Shown: in pieces, positions 16,483-25,171 of the stretch | Numbering within the stretch: position 1 is the first letter of the stretch | Layout of the letters: the number at the start of each line of letters is the position of its first letter | Origin: Aliivibrio_A sp016764915 | GTDB taxonomy: Bacteria; Pseudomonadota; Gammaproteobacteria; Enterobacterales; Vibrionaceae | Direction: 5' to 3' | Assembly: GCA_965224595.1 (NCBI GenBank) | Contig: OZ245058.1 | Coordinates: 2,666,001-2,730,000, forward strand | Length of the DNA: 64,000 nt | Program-made: the position numbers and the translations under genes | The notes under the pieces: generated by a model | Databases searched by the model: none | Told to the model about the DNA's origin: nothing | Seen by the model: only the letters and a program-made list of their open reading frames with translations

Positions 16483-18453
16483 TTATTGAGTGACTTGATT
16501 GTGGATATATAACGTTGCAAGCTGCTTATAATCATTGCCGACATTGGGCTGATCATTTGAGCTTGCCGTTATAGCCGTGGATAAAAGAGTGTCACCACTC
16601 CATCGATACAACTTTGATGGTTGGCTATTTTTAAACACTCCTTCATCGGTAAGCGTCACCTCGGGATTAAAACCAAAAGAGAACGTATCCTTTTCTACCA
16701 ACATATTCCGGCCGCCAAGCGATGTGTAAGAGGCATCCGACAGGCTAAAAGCATACAGCGTTGGGAAAATATCTTTATGTGAGCCGACTCTTTTGGGATC
16801 GTATCGAAGCTCAACGCTCTCTTTAATCGGTTGCGGTATATAAAGATAAAATGGAACTGCGTTTTTGAGGGCCAGATCGTCCGGATCTTTAAGGGTAAAC
16901 CCTCTGATTTTATGATCGCCCGTCGCAGCAATAATGGTCTGTTTAGCCAGCGATGAGCTTTTTACTGAGCTAATAAAATTACCCAGCGAGTTTGCAGCAT
17001 ATTGATAGGTTGATAGCAGTGCTGCTGCTTGTTCCTCTCCCTCTCCCATCCTGGTTAGCAACTGCTCACTCACTTTAATCGGTTTTACTGAGTAACTGTC
17101 TGGCGCTTTATATGGCGTGTGGTTGGTGACCGTCAATAGGTAGATAAACAGTGGCTCTTTCGCCTCATCTAACAACTTTTTAGCTAACTTAAAGGCATAC
17201 TCATCGGGTAGGCCCCAAGCTGCTGCGTACTGTTTTGATGCAGGAAACGCATCCATAATACTATTTTCATCAAGCACCAAATCAAAACCTTGCACAGGTA
17301 GATAGTTAGCCACATTACGCCACATACCATTACCTGCAGTAATAAAGATGGTTTTATAGCCTGCTTGTTTGTATGGCAGCATGGCTCGACCTTCAATTAC
17401 CTTTTTTTGCGCCGAAGAGTGGCTGATGGTGGGCACATTGCTTTTTGCCACCATGTTTACAATGGTATCAATGGTGGCTGAGGTTTCAGCTAAAAAGCGA
17501 GTAAAAAGATAATCGTTTTCAAATGCCGAGCGTAAGCTTCCCAAAACATCATTACGAGGATAATCATCTTCGACCAATACATTAACGCCCATGCCTTCCA
17601 TTAAAGCCATCACTACATGAGGTTTGTTCTCGGCTAAAAAGGCATTACTGCTTGTTTGGTAGCGATCACTGGATCTTCCTAATACCTTCTCTAACTGTTT
17701 GGTCAGCACCGCCGGATCAACTTGATTAAATTTACTCTGGTTTTTGTAATCGGTTTTGGCCCACTCAAGGGCAACCAACGCATTAGGGGTGATTTTATTG
17801 ATAATCTCCACTTCAGAAACGTGAGCGTGATATCTTTTCAGCGGGAACGTGCCCAAAGAGCCTCTGGCAAAAAAAGCGATGCCAAGCACACTAATAATAA
17901 CCAATATACTCATTACTCCTTTATGACGCTTAACATCATCATGTTCTGTTCGGTTGAGATTCACTCTCTTTATTACCGCAACATAAACGGCAGTGACGAA
18001 CACCGAAGCGAGAAAAGAGAGGACAATAGGATAATCCGTCCAGATATTCTCTATTACTGCTTCGGTATCATCATCAAAAAATCCATACACAAACAGATCA
18101 AAATGATTACCGTAAGTTTTAAAGTAGTAGTAATTACCAATCGAAAACGCAGTGACCAGAAAACAGATCACTAAACCATACCAAGGAAAAACAGTTCGCA
18201 AGCGTACATAGAGTGAAGGAAAAGAGGCAGTGAAAAGCCCCAGCAAAAACAGCGGAACGAATGCAATTGCCGCCACTTTGATATCAAAACGGAAGCCAGT
18301 AAAAAAAGCTCGCTGCAGATCACTGCTTTTTTCAGTAAACCACTCCAGATGACCGACATTCAAAAAAAAGATCACTCGAGCAGTAAATAGAATTAAAGTA
18401 ATGGTGAGGATTTGAACCCAAATGGTGTAATTCAAGTGACGGGTATTTTTCAA
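16483..18453 (-). CDS. LTA synthase/OpgB-like membrane phosphoglycerol (or phosphoethanolamine) transferase family protein
   Basis: 656 residues: five transmembrane helices in about residues 10-185, then a periplasmic sulfatase-fold domain (about 275-560). Visible are VVMALMEGMGVNV near 283, the nucleophile-region ETSATIDTIVNMV near 320, FITAGNGMWRN near 370 and the metal-site AATGDHKIRG near 507. This is the LtaS/OpgB architecture. Gram-negative members use membrane phospholipid head groups to decorate periplasmic glucans or envelope glycans; the acceptor here is unknown. It converges with coaD and is transcribed alone, with mutM 77 bases upstream in the same direction. Confidence 0.7.
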   Translation of the reverse strand: MKNTRHLNYTIWVQILTITLILFTARVIFFLNVGHLEWFTEKSSDLQRAFFTGFRFDIKVAAIAFVPLFLLGLFTASFPSLYVRLRTVFPWYGLVICFLVTAFSIGNYYYFKTYGNHFDLFVYGFFDDDTEAVIENIWTDYPIVLSFLASVFVTAVYVAVIKRVNLNRTEHDDVKRHKGVMSILVIISVLGIAFFARGSLGTFPLKRYHAHVSEVEIINKITPNALVALEWAKTDYKNQSKFNQVDPAVLTKQLEKVLGRSSDRYQTSSNAFLAENKPHVVMALMEGMGVNVLVEDDYPRNDVLGSLRSAFENDYLFTRFLAETSATIDTIVNMVAKSNVPTISHSSAQKKVIEGRAMLPYKQAGYKTIFITAGNGMWRNVANYLPVQGFDLVLDENSIMDAFPASKQYAAAWGLPDEYAFKLAKKLLDEAKEPLFIYLLTVTNHTPYKAPDSYSVKPIKVSEQLLTRMGEGEEQAAALLSTYQYAANSLGNFISSVKSSSLAKQTIIAATGDHKIRGFTLKDPDDLALKNAVPFYLYIPQPIKESVELRYDPKRVGSHKDIFPTLYAFSLSDASYTSLGGRNMLVEKDTFSFGFNPEVTLTDEGVFKNSQPSKLYRWSGDTLLSTAITASSNDQPNVGNDYKQLATLYIHNQVTQ

Positions 18454-18530
18454 GAATTGGATAATGAATACCTAATATTTACAACTAACTAGTTATAGCA
18501 TGCCATATAGATACAATTGTCAATAAATCT

Positions 18531-19346
18531 CTAATTCAACTTTTGGCATTGCTCACAGTAAAAACTGTTTCTTTGCGCAATTTTTACTTCTATTAATAGA
18601 GTAGCGCAATGCAGACAAGGTTCCCCTGCTCGTCCATAAACGTGCAATTTTTGTGAGAAGTATCCTGGTTTTCCATCTGCTTGGGTAAAATCTTTCAGCG
18701 TTGTACCGCCCTGCTCAATGGCTGCCGTCAGAGTCTGTTTGATCTGTTGCAGTAATGTTTCCAGTTTCGCTTCTGAAACCTCTCCGATTGGTTGCATTGG
18801 GTGAATACCCGCAAGAAAAAGTGCTTCGCTAGCGTAAATATTGCCTACCCCCACCACCACAGCATTATTCATCACAAATTGTTTGGCCACAGTTTTTCTG
18901 TTTTTGGCTTTTTCTACCAAGTAATCGAGACAAAAGTCTTCACTTAGAGGCTCAGGACCCAGCTTTGACAGTACTTTATGCACTGACCCCACCTCAGCCC
19001 ATAACCATGAACCAAAACGTCTTGGGTCATTATATCTAAGCAACGTGCCGTTACTGACTTCAAGATCCACATGATCATGTTTACCCGCAGGTTCTGCTTG
19101 GCTTAAAATTCTCAAACTGCCCGACATGCCTAAATGGACGATCGCGGTTCCTCGCTCAGTCTCTATCAACAGATACTTTGCTCTGCGTGAGATTTTTATA
19201 ATCACGCAACCCACCAAATCTTGTAACTCTTGCGGTACTAACCAACGCAGCTGTGGCTGTCTGACCGTAATGGCACTGATCTTCTGCCCTACAAGGTGCG
19301 GTGTGATCCCTAATCGGCTCACTTCAACTTCTGGTAACTCAGGCAT
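18531..19346 (-). CDS. mutM: Formamidopyrimidine-DNA glycosylase
   Basis: 271 residues. It starts PELPEVEV, so the catalytic proline becomes residue 1 after Met removal, with Glu at the next position. Conserved Lys in IVHLGMSGSL near 70, NPRRFG-like NDPRRFGSW near 105, the helix-two-turn-helix region GVGNIYASEALF near 167 and a C-terminal zinc finger (Cys at about 244, 247, 264 and 267) are present. It excises oxidised purines such as 8-oxoguanine and nicks the abasic site. It lies just downstream of a conserved unknown gene on the same strand. Confidence 0.97.
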   Translation of the reverse strand: MPELPEVEVSRLGITPHLVGQKISAITVRQPQLRWLVPQELQDLVGCVIIKISRRAKYLLIETERGTAIVHLGMSGSLRILSQAEPAGKHDHVDLEVSNGTLLRYNDPRRFGSWLWAEVGSVHKVLSKLGPEPLSEDFCLDYLVEKAKNRKTVAKQFVMNNAVVVGVGNIYASEALFLAGIHPMQPIGEVSEAKLETLLQQIKQTLTAAIEQGGTTLKDFTQADGKPGYFSQKLHVYGRAGEPCLHCATLLIEVKIAQRNSFYCEQCQKLN

Positions 19347-19371
19347 ATCGTTCCTTTTTATTCATTTTTTA

Positions 19372-19860
19372 TCACTGGGCGACACGATTAAAAAATAGGT
19401 ATTCACTCTCTACCGTCACCGCAATTGAATCTGCGACTCCATTTTTGAATAACCAAAATGTTGGCAGCTGATAAACCGTAATACGTTGCGGCTCTTCATG
19501 TTCTGCAGTCCAAATTTCAACCGTCGATGGTAATGGCAATGACAACTGCTGTTTCATCTCATCAGTAACAATACTTCCCTGTAGCTCACTCCAGTGCTCA
19601 ACAACTTGTGTTATGTTCTCGGCTTCTAAGCCAGTATCACTTTTTGATTGCCAAATTCCCTCTGTTTGAATGACAGAGAGTTGGGGGAAATTAATTTGAT
19701 GAATCGTGCTGTTCAATGGAAGCAGGTAGGCAGTGGATACAGAGTCGGGTTCAGGAGGGGTTAAGTGCTTACTAATAATATTAGGCAGTTGCAACACGGC
19801 AATAAACGCAATGACAAACAACATCAATAGATTATTCCAACCACGACGCGAGAGTTTCAT
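19372..19860 (-). CDS. Conserved protein of unknown function with one N-terminal membrane anchor
   Basis: 162 residues. A basic N-terminus (KLSRRGWNN) is followed by a hydrophobic segment at about residues 10-28 (LLMLFVIAFIAVLQLP) and a soluble remainder that would face the periplasm. No catalytic motif is recognised. It lies 25 bases upstream of mutM in the same direction, a pairing I recall from other vibrios, but no function is known to me. Codon use looks like that of its neighbours. Confidence 0.75.
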   Translation of the reverse strand: MKLSRRGWNNLLMLFVIAFIAVLQLPNIISKHLTPPEPDSVSTAYLLPLNSTIHQINFPQLSVIQTEGIWQSKSDTGLEAENITQVVEHWSELQGSIVTDEMKQQLSLPLPSTVEIWTAEHEEPQRITVYQLPTFWLFKNGVADSIAVTVESEYLFFNRVAQ

Positions 19861-19944
19861 AATAGCCTTTAAGATAACAAGATAAGATTGATACCTTCAA
19901 GATATCACATCTGTTTATGCTCTCCTCTATTTTAAAAGCAAAAA

Positions 19945-19968
19945 AAACCCAGCAACAAAGCTGGGTTT
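19945..19968 (-). terminator. Intrinsic terminator of rpmB-rpmG
   Basis: Perfect 8-bp stem AAACCCAG/CTGGGTTT with an 8-base loop, flanked on the minus-strand exit side by a T-run (plus-strand A-run at 19940-19947). It lies 29 bases past the rpmG stop. Confidence 0.9.
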
Positions 19969-19996
19969 CGATACAAAAGTAACTTAATTCAAATAA

Positions 19997-20164
19997 TTAT
20001 TTGATTTTAGCTTCTTTGTACATAACGTGCTGACGAACAACAGGATCATATTTTTTGATCTCCATTTTCCCTGGCATGTTACGTTTGTTTTTATCTGTAG
20101 TGTAGAAGTGACCAGTACCAGCTGATGATACTAACTTAATCTTCTCACGAATGCTTTTAGCCAT
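19997..20164 (-). CDS. rpmG: 50S ribosomal protein L33
   Basis: 55 residues beginning MAKSIREKIKLVSSAG and ending KEAKIK, the L33 family in full. The FYTTDKNKRN and KMEIKKYDPVVRQH segments are diagnostic. This copy lacks the CxxC zinc ribbon, as in E. coli RpmG. It follows rpmB with a 13-base gap, shares its promoter and ends in an intrinsic terminator. Confidence 0.97.
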   Translation of the reverse strand: MAKSIREKIKLVSSAGTGHFYTTDKNKRNMPGKMEIKKYDPVVRQHVMYKEAKIK

Positions 20165-20177
20165 TCTCTAAATCCTC

Positions 20178-20414
20178 TTAAACGTTCTCACCACGGGTAC
20201 GGATGTCAACAAGCACGGCTTCAATGCCTTTCTTATCAATAATACGCATACCTTTAGCGGTTAGACGAAGTTTAACGAAGCGTTTTTCGCTTTCTACCCA
20301 GAAACGATGAGTTTGTAGGTTCGGCAGAAAACGACGCTTGGTGGCATTTTTAGCGTGTGAACGGTTATTACCCGTTACAGGACGCTTACCAGTTACTTGG
20401 CATACTCGGGACAT
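20178..20414 (-). CDS. rpmB: 50S ribosomal protein L28
   Basis: 78 residues from the ATG at 20414 (MSRVCQVTGKRP); a longer frame from 20429 adds five residues not found in L28. SHAKNATKRRFLPNLQ and the C-terminal RLTAKGMRIIDKKG are family landmarks. It is the first gene of the rpmB-rpmG operon, with a strong promoter at 20506-20534. Confidence 0.97.
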   Translation of the reverse strand: MSRVCQVTGKRPVTGNNRSHAKNATKRRFLPNLQTHRFWVESEKRFVKLRLTAKGMRIIDKKGIEAVLVDIRTRGENV

Positions 20415-20505
20415 TTCTGTCTTCTCCAAATCGTTTCAGCATGATATCACCTTGGTGGCACTAAACCACAATGGAATCCCATTTCAAGGCTATCAAAGGT
20501 CGCGC

Positions 20506-20534
20506 ATTATACTAACTTGAATGGGATTGCTCAA
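20506..20534 (-). promoter_or_regulatory. Sigma-70 promoter of rpmB-rpmG with GC-rich discriminator
   Basis: On the minus strand a -35 TTGAGC (20534-20529) and a perfect -10 TATAAT (20511-20506) are separated by exactly 17 bases. The bases after the -10 read GCGCGACC, the GC-rich discriminator typical of ppGpp-repressed stable-RNA and ribosomal-protein promoters. It lies 92 bases from the rpmB start. Confidence 0.85.
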
Positions 20535-20583
20535 GCCCGATCCGACTATTTTCGCTCTTTTTTGATCTTTTTTTATTCAAACG

Positions 20584-21273
20584 TCAGATCCAGCCCCTTT
20601 CAGCGAAAGAAACAATCTCTCCATCACCGATGACAAAGTGGTCCAACACTCGGATATCCACAAGGGATAAAGCATCAGCAATTCTTCGAGTTATACGCCT
20701 ATCAGCTTGACTGGGCTCAGCCAAACCAGACGGGTGATTATGCGCTAATATGAGCGCGGCTGCATTATTTTCTAACGATTTTTTTACCACCTCCCGTGGA
20801 TAAACGGCTGCAGCCCCTATTGTCCCTTCAAAAAGCACCTCATGCGCTATCATTTGATTCTGATTATCTAAGTATAAAACCAGAAATGCTTCTCTATCGC
20901 GATCTCTTAATAGGCTGGTCAGTAGGCGTTTGGTATCGTCTGGACAGTTCAGCGCATCGCTTTTGCGAAGCGTTTCGGCCAAATAACGCTGCGTCATCTC
21001 CAATACGGCTTGTAATTGTGCGTATTTTGCCTCCCCTAATCCTTTATAAGAGCAGAACTGAGACTGTGTGGCAGCAAATAAGCCACGAAGAGAGCCAAAC
21101 GTCGTTAATACGCTATCAGCAAGTTCTATCGCATTCATTCCTTTGACCCCTACCCTAAAGAAAATGGCGAGCAGTTCGGCATCACTTAACGCTTGTGGTC
21201 CGCGTGATAACAGTTTTTCTCTTGGTCTTGACTCGTAAGGTAGATCTTTAATGTTTATTGTGGGTTTATTCAT
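20584..21273 (-). CDS. radC: RadC family JAMM-domain protein
   Basis: 229 residues. An N-terminal helix-hairpin-helix-like region (PREKLLSRGPQALSDAELLA) precedes the MPN/JAMM metalloprotease-like domain, with its zinc motif LILAHNHPSG near residue 176 and the following Asp. The family is widespread but its role remains unsettled; the historic link to repair is disputed. It is single on the minus strand, divergent from coaBC across 227 bases and with 154 bases to the rpmB promoter side. Confidence 0.95.
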   Translation of the reverse strand: MNKPTINIKDLPYESRPREKLLSRGPQALSDAELLAIFFRVGVKGMNAIELADSVLTTFGSLRGLFAATQSQFCSYKGLGEAKYAQLQAVLEMTQRYLAETLRKSDALNCPDDTKRLLTSLLRDRDREAFLVLYLDNQNQMIAHEVLFEGTIGAAAVYPREVVKKSLENNAAALILAHNHPSGLAEPSQADRRITRRIADALSLVDIRVLDHFVIGDGEIVSFAERGWI

Positions 21274-21500
21274 CGCTATTATCTATATCCAGTAAAAACG
21301 CCCTCCTAAACTAGCTGCTATTAGATTGATTGAGGATTATTCTCCGCAGATATTCGAGCCATTTGGTTAGTTAATGATATTCACTGCACGTTTTTCGCTC
21401 ACTCTGCGGCTTACTTATCACTATTTAGGTTAAATGAATTACTCATTACTCTCCGTAATTCTGTGATATCTTCTAGCTAATTCGATTAGGGAACCGAAAT

Positions 21501-22709
21501 ATGCAAACGTTAGCTGGAAAAAAAATTCTATTAGGCATCAGTGGCGGCATTGCAGCCTATAAATGTGCAGAGCTTACAAGACGTTTAGTGGAGCGAGGCG
21601 CTGAAGTTCGCGTTGTGATGACACTGGCTGCTAAAGAGTTCATTACACCACTAACCATGCAAGCAGTCTCTGGTTACCCTATTGCAGAAAGCCTATTTGA
21701 CCCCGCAGCAGAAGCATCGATGGGACACATTGAATTGGCAAAGTGGGCCGATCTTATTTTAATTGCTCCAGCGACAGCAGATATTATTGCTCGCATCGCT
21801 GCAGGATTGGGCAACGATCTGCTCTCTACCTTGGTGCTAGCCACCGAATCTCCGGTGATAGTCGCTCCAGCAATGAACCAGCAGATGTATAAAAACCTTG
21901 CCACCCAAGAGAACCTTGCCACCTTAGCGCGTCGTAAGTTTACCATTTGGGGCCCCGCCTCTGGAGAGCAAGCTTGTGGTGACATCGGCGCAGGGCGCAT
22001 GCTAGAGCCAATGGATTTAGTGCATCACTGCGAAGCCTTCTTGCAGCCAAAAACGTTGGCGGGTATCTCTATTTTGATCACGGCAGGCCCAACAAGAGAA
22101 GCCATCGACCCGGTTCGTTACATCAGTAACCACAGCTCCGGGAAAATGGGTTTCTCCATTGCAGAAGCCGCAGTAAGACTTGGCGCCAGCGTCACTCTGA
22201 TCACCGGCCCAGTTAATCTGAATACGCCCCAAAACCTATCCAGAATAGATGTCGAGAGCGCCGATCAGATGCATCAACAAGTGATGACTCTGGCTCCCTC
22301 TCACCACATATTTATTGCCTGTGCCGCCGTTGCTGATTTCAAACCCAGCGTAATAGCGACCCACAAGTTAAAGAAAACAGCCGACAGCGACAACATGCAG
22401 ATCGAGATGATTAAAAATCCTGATATTGTCGCCTCTGTTGCAGCGCTTACTGCCCAGAGACCATTCACTGTGGGTTTTGCCGCTGAGACACAAAATGTAG
22501 AGCTATACGCTAAAGGAAAACTTGAGCGTAAAAAACTCGACCTTATCTGCGCCAATGATGTGTCCAAATCGGGTCAGGGTTTTAACTCAGACTCCAATGC
22601 TTTGCATCTCTACTGGCAAGGTGGTGAAAAAGCGCTACCTTTGGCCTCTAAAGAGCAACTGGGTCAGCAGTTAATCTCAGAGATAATGGAACGTTATAAA
22701 ATGAAATAG
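21501..22709 (+). CDS. coaBC: Bifunctional phosphopantothenoylcysteine decarboxylase / phosphopantothenate--cysteine ligase
   Basis: 402 residues, standard for CoaBC (Dfp). The N-terminal flavoprotein domain (about 1-185) begins LAGKKILLGISGGIAAYK, with the catalytic His in SMGHIELAKWAD near residue 75, APAMNQQMY near 125 and the flexible-flap GxLACGDxGxGRM form (GEQACGDIGAGRM) near 155. The C-terminal CoaB domain has ITAGPTREAIDPVRYISNHS near 194 and CAAVADFKP near 274. The two activities make 4'-phosphopantetheine from phosphopantothenate and cysteine, upstream of CoaD. Confidence 0.97.
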   Translation: MQTLAGKKILLGISGGIAAYKCAELTRRLVERGAEVRVVMTLAAKEFITPLTMQAVSGYPIAESLFDPAAEASMGHIELAKWADLILIAPATADIIARIAAGLGNDLLSTLVLATESPVIVAPAMNQQMYKNLATQENLATLARRKFTIWGPASGEQACGDIGAGRMLEPMDLVHHCEAFLQPKTLAGISILITAGPTREAIDPVRYISNHSSGKMGFSIAEAAVRLGASVTLITGPVNLNTPQNLSRIDVESADQMHQQVMTLAPSHHIFIACAAVADFKPSVIATHKLKKTADSDNMQIEMIKNPDIVASVAALTAQRPFTVGFAAETQNVELYAKGKLERKKLDLICANDVSKSGQGFNSDSNALHLYWQGGEKALPLASKEQLGQQLISEIMERYKMK

Positions 22710-22814
22710 TGCCGTGTTACGTATCAATTACTCACTCAACCTCTTACATCTCACTGTGTAACTCGTTAAAATAGCCGCTGTTTAACTGCTGTTGTTGTTT
22801 AAGGGAGACAATCA

Positions 22815-23408
22815 ATGTCCGGCTCTAGAAAACCGAATAGAAGAGAAGAGATCTTACAGGCATTAGCTCAAATGCTAGAGTCTAATGACGGGGCTTCTCG
22901 AATCACTACAGCCAAACTGGCCAAAAAAGTGGGGGTTTCTGAAGCAGCACTCTATCGACACTTTCCAAGTAAAGCTCGTATGTTTGAAGATTTGATTGAG
23001 TTTATTGAAGAGTCTTTACTCTCTCGTATTAATCGAATTGTCGATGATGAAAAAGACACATTAACCAGAATTCAGTTAGTATTGCAGCTGCTACTCGCTT
23101 TTGCTGAACGCAACCCAGGTTTGACTCGAATTTTAACGGGGCACGCTCTGATGTTTGAAAATGAACGATTAAGAGAGCGAATCAATCAGTTATTTGAGCG
23201 CATTGAAACTCAACTACGCCAAATCTTACGTGAAAGAAAGATCAGAGAAGGCAAAACATTTCCTATTGATGAACGAATTCTTGCAGCTCAGCTGTTAGGA
23301 CAGATAGAAGGCAGTTTTTCCCGCTTCGTCCGTTCAGATTTTAAATACCAACCAACCGAAAACTTTGAAGAGTACTGGTCACTATTAAGCGCGCAAATTA
23401 ATGGTTAA
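22815..23408 (+). CDS. slmA: Nucleoid occlusion factor SlmA
   Basis: 197 residues of the TetR family. It starts SGSRKPNRREEILQALA, and the helix-turn-helix lies at about residues 30-52 (ITTAKLAKKVGVSEAALYRH). A helical C-domain follows that in E. coli and V. cholerae binds FtsZ. Bound to SBS sites on the chromosome it blocks Z-ring assembly over the nucleoid. A clear ribosome site (AAGGGAG) precedes the ATG. Position after coaBC is the usual one. Confidence 0.95.
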   Translation: MSGSRKPNRREEILQALAQMLESNDGASRITTAKLAKKVGVSEAALYRHFPSKARMFEDLIEFIEESLLSRINRIVDDEKDTLTRIQLVLQLLLAFAERNPGLTRILTGHALMFENERLRERINQLFERIETQLRQILRERKIREGKTFPIDERILAAQLLGQIEGSFSRFVRSDFKYQPTENFEEYWSLLSAQING

Positions 23409-23439
23409 GACGTCTGCTCTCCAAATATAGAGAACTTAC

Positions 23440-24381
23440 ATGAGTAAATATCAACCACCACAATTTTCACTAAAACTGCTCCACCCTAAATATTGGCTTG
23501 TATGGTTTCTGTTTGGGGTCGTATTTTTACTCTCGTTACTGCCTTATAAACTGCAATACTTTTTAGGTCGCTCTTTAGGGTTGTTTGCGATGAAGTTCGC
23601 CAAAAATCGTGCTCACATAGCCAGACGTAACCTTGAACTCGCTTTTCCTGACATGTCTGCGACTGAGCGCGAAAACATCGTTATAGAGAATTTTAAAAAT
23701 ACCGGTTTTGCCTTTTTTGAAACCGGAATGGCGTGGTTCTGGCCAGATTGGCGTTTAAAAAGGCATTTTACGTTTGTGAATCCAGAGATCATGGAAAAGT
23801 ACAAACAACAAGGAAAAGGGGTACTTGTCACTTCAGTGCACACCCTGAATCTAGAGCTGGCCTGTCGTGCTTTTAGTTTAGTCACCAAAGGTGCAGGGGT
23901 TTATCGACCACACAGTAACCCGGCTTATGATTACATTCAATTTAAAGGACGCACGGCAGGTGGGCATACCACGCTGGATCGCCAAGATGTCAAAGGCATG
24001 CTAAGAATGCTGAAAAGCGATGGCGCTATATGGTATCTACCAGATCATGATTACGGTCGTCACCGTTCAGAATTTGTACCCCTGTTTGCTGTTAGTGATG
24101 CATGCACTACCGCCGGAACTAGCCTTCTGGTTGATTCAAGTGATTGTGCGGTGGTTACGGTGTCTACGATTCGTAAAGCCAATGGACAGTATGAAGTCAC
24201 ATTAGATGATAACGTGCATCAACAGTTCCCGCATAAAGATACCAAAGCAGCGGCGATTTATATGAATACCCATGTGGAGAAGTTAATACTTCGAGGTGTC
24301 GATCAATATATGTGGTTACATAAACGCTTCAAAACAATGGAAGACCCTGATGTGAAAACAGGGATCAGATACAAGTCATAA
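23440..24381 (+). CDS. LpxL/LpxM-family lipid A secondary acyltransferase
   Basis: 313 residues. After an N-terminal hydrophobic anchor (about 18-38), the HX4E catalytic motif appears as SVHTLNLEL near residue 130, then the R/Q-rich PDHDYGRHRSEFVPLFAV near 202 and QYMWLHKRFKTM near 290. It should acylate Kdo-lipid A from acyl-ACP at the inner membrane. Vibrios carry LpxL- and LpxN-type copies near slmA and pyrE; which one this is, and whether the acyl chain is hydroxylated, cannot be told. It is 31 bases after slmA and ends at a strong terminator. Confidence 0.88.
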   Translation: MSKYQPPQFSLKLLHPKYWLVWFLFGVVFLLSLLPYKLQYFLGRSLGLFAMKFAKNRAHIARRNLELAFPDMSATERENIVIENFKNTGFAFFETGMAWFWPDWRLKRHFTFVNPEIMEKYKQQGKGVLVTSVHTLNLELACRAFSLVTKGAGVYRPHSNPAYDYIQFKGRTAGGHTTLDRQDVKGMLRMLKSDGAIWYLPDHDYGRHRSEFVPLFAVSDACTTAGTSLLVDSSDCAVVTVSTIRKANGQYEVTLDDNVHQQFPHKDTKAAAIYMNTHVEKLILRGVDQYMWLHKRFKTMEDPDVKTGIRYKS

Positions 24382-24384
24382 ACG

Positions 24385-24416
24385 AAAGAGCCTAACTTCT
24401 GCAAGTTAGGCTCTTT
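24385..24416. terminator. Bidirectional intrinsic terminator between the acyltransferase and pyrE
   Basis: A perfect 14-bp stem (AAAGAGCCTAACTT at 24385-24398 with its complement at 24403-24416) and a 4-base loop, followed by TTT on the plus strand. Both flanking genes converge on it. Confidence 0.92.
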
Positions 24417-24447
24417 TTTGATGCAAGTATTAACGATTTACAGCATT

Positions 24448-25092
24448 TCACTCAATACCATATTGAACACGATACTGTTTAACCGCTTCCAAGTGTTGCT
24501 GCTGATCACCTTGCTCTTCAAGATAGGTCACCACATCACTTAGGCTGACAATTGAGATAACTGAGCAGGAAAAGTCTCTCTCAACTTCTTGTATTGCAGA
24601 CAATTGTGCTTTTCCTTTCTCTTGACGGTCAATCGCCACCAATACGCCAGCAAGATCAGCACCACACGCTTTAATGATCTCCATTGATTCACGAATTGCG
24701 GTACCTGCTGTTATCACGTCATCCACCAACATGATTCGACCTTCTAATGGGCTGCCTACTAAGCTGCCACCTTCACCGTGTGTTTTTGCCTCTTTACGAT
24801 TAAAACAGTACGGTTTGTCTGTATCATGATGATCAGCCAGTGCAACCGCTGTGGTGGTGGCAATCGGAATGCCTTTATAAGCAGGACCAAACAACACATC
24901 ATAATCAATGGCTGAATCATTAAGAGCAGCGGCATAAAAACGGCCAAGACGCGCAAGATCACGCCCCGTATTAAACAGACCTGCATTAAAAAAGTAAGGG
25001 CTAATACGACCTGATTTCAAAGTGAATTCACCAAACTTTAAAACGTCTTTCTCTAATGCAAATTCAATAAACTCACGTTGATATGCTTTCAT
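24448..25092 (-). CDS. pyrE: Orotate phosphoribosyltransferase
   Basis: 214 residues from the ATG at 25092; a longer frame from 25128 adds 12 residues absent from homologues. MKAYQREFIEFALEKDVLKF, GAYKGIPIA-type FGPAYKGIPIATT near 68 and the PRPP loop MLVDDVITAGTA near 120 are as in E. coli PyrE. It converts orotate and PRPP to OMP. Located downstream of rph, with an attenuator-like terminator in the intergenic space. Confidence 0.97.
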   Translation of the reverse strand: MKAYQREFIEFALEKDVLKFGEFTLKSGRISPYFFNAGLFNTGRDLARLGRFYAAALNDSAIDYDVLFGPAYKGIPIATTTAVALADHHDTDKPYCFNRKEAKTHGEGGSLVGSPLEGRIMLVDDVITAGTAIRESMEIIKACGADLAGVLVAIDRQEKGKAQLSAIQEVERDFSCSVISIVSLSDVVTYLEEQGDQQQHLEAVKQYRVQYGIE

Positions 25093-25137
25093 TTCTCTTC
25101 CTCTTTTGTTCTTTAACAGCTCACTCAATTTTTACTT

Positions 25138-25165
25138 AAAAAAAACGGCTCCAACAGGAACCGCT
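25138..25165 (-). terminator. rph-pyrE attenuator-like intrinsic terminator
   Basis: On the minus strand a 9-bp stem (two G-T pairs; arms at 25165-25157 and 25152-25144) with loop TGTT is followed by eight T residues (25145-25138). It begins 7 bases after the rph stop codon and ends 46 bases before pyrE. This is the geometry of the E. coli pyrE attenuator, where translation of rph coupled to UTP-dependent RNA polymerase pausing decides read-through. The mechanism is inferred by analogy. Confidence 0.85.
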
Positions 25166-25171
25166 TTAAAA

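Noticed and set aside
17722..18174. 150-codon plus-strand ORF
   Set aside because: It lies antisense inside the LTA-synthase-like gene, has no ribosome site and its product has no recognisable fold; a shadow of the minus-strand gene.
23613..23888. 91-codon minus-strand ORF
   Set aside because: Antisense to the acyltransferase; overlaps its catalytic region, so it is a coding shadow.
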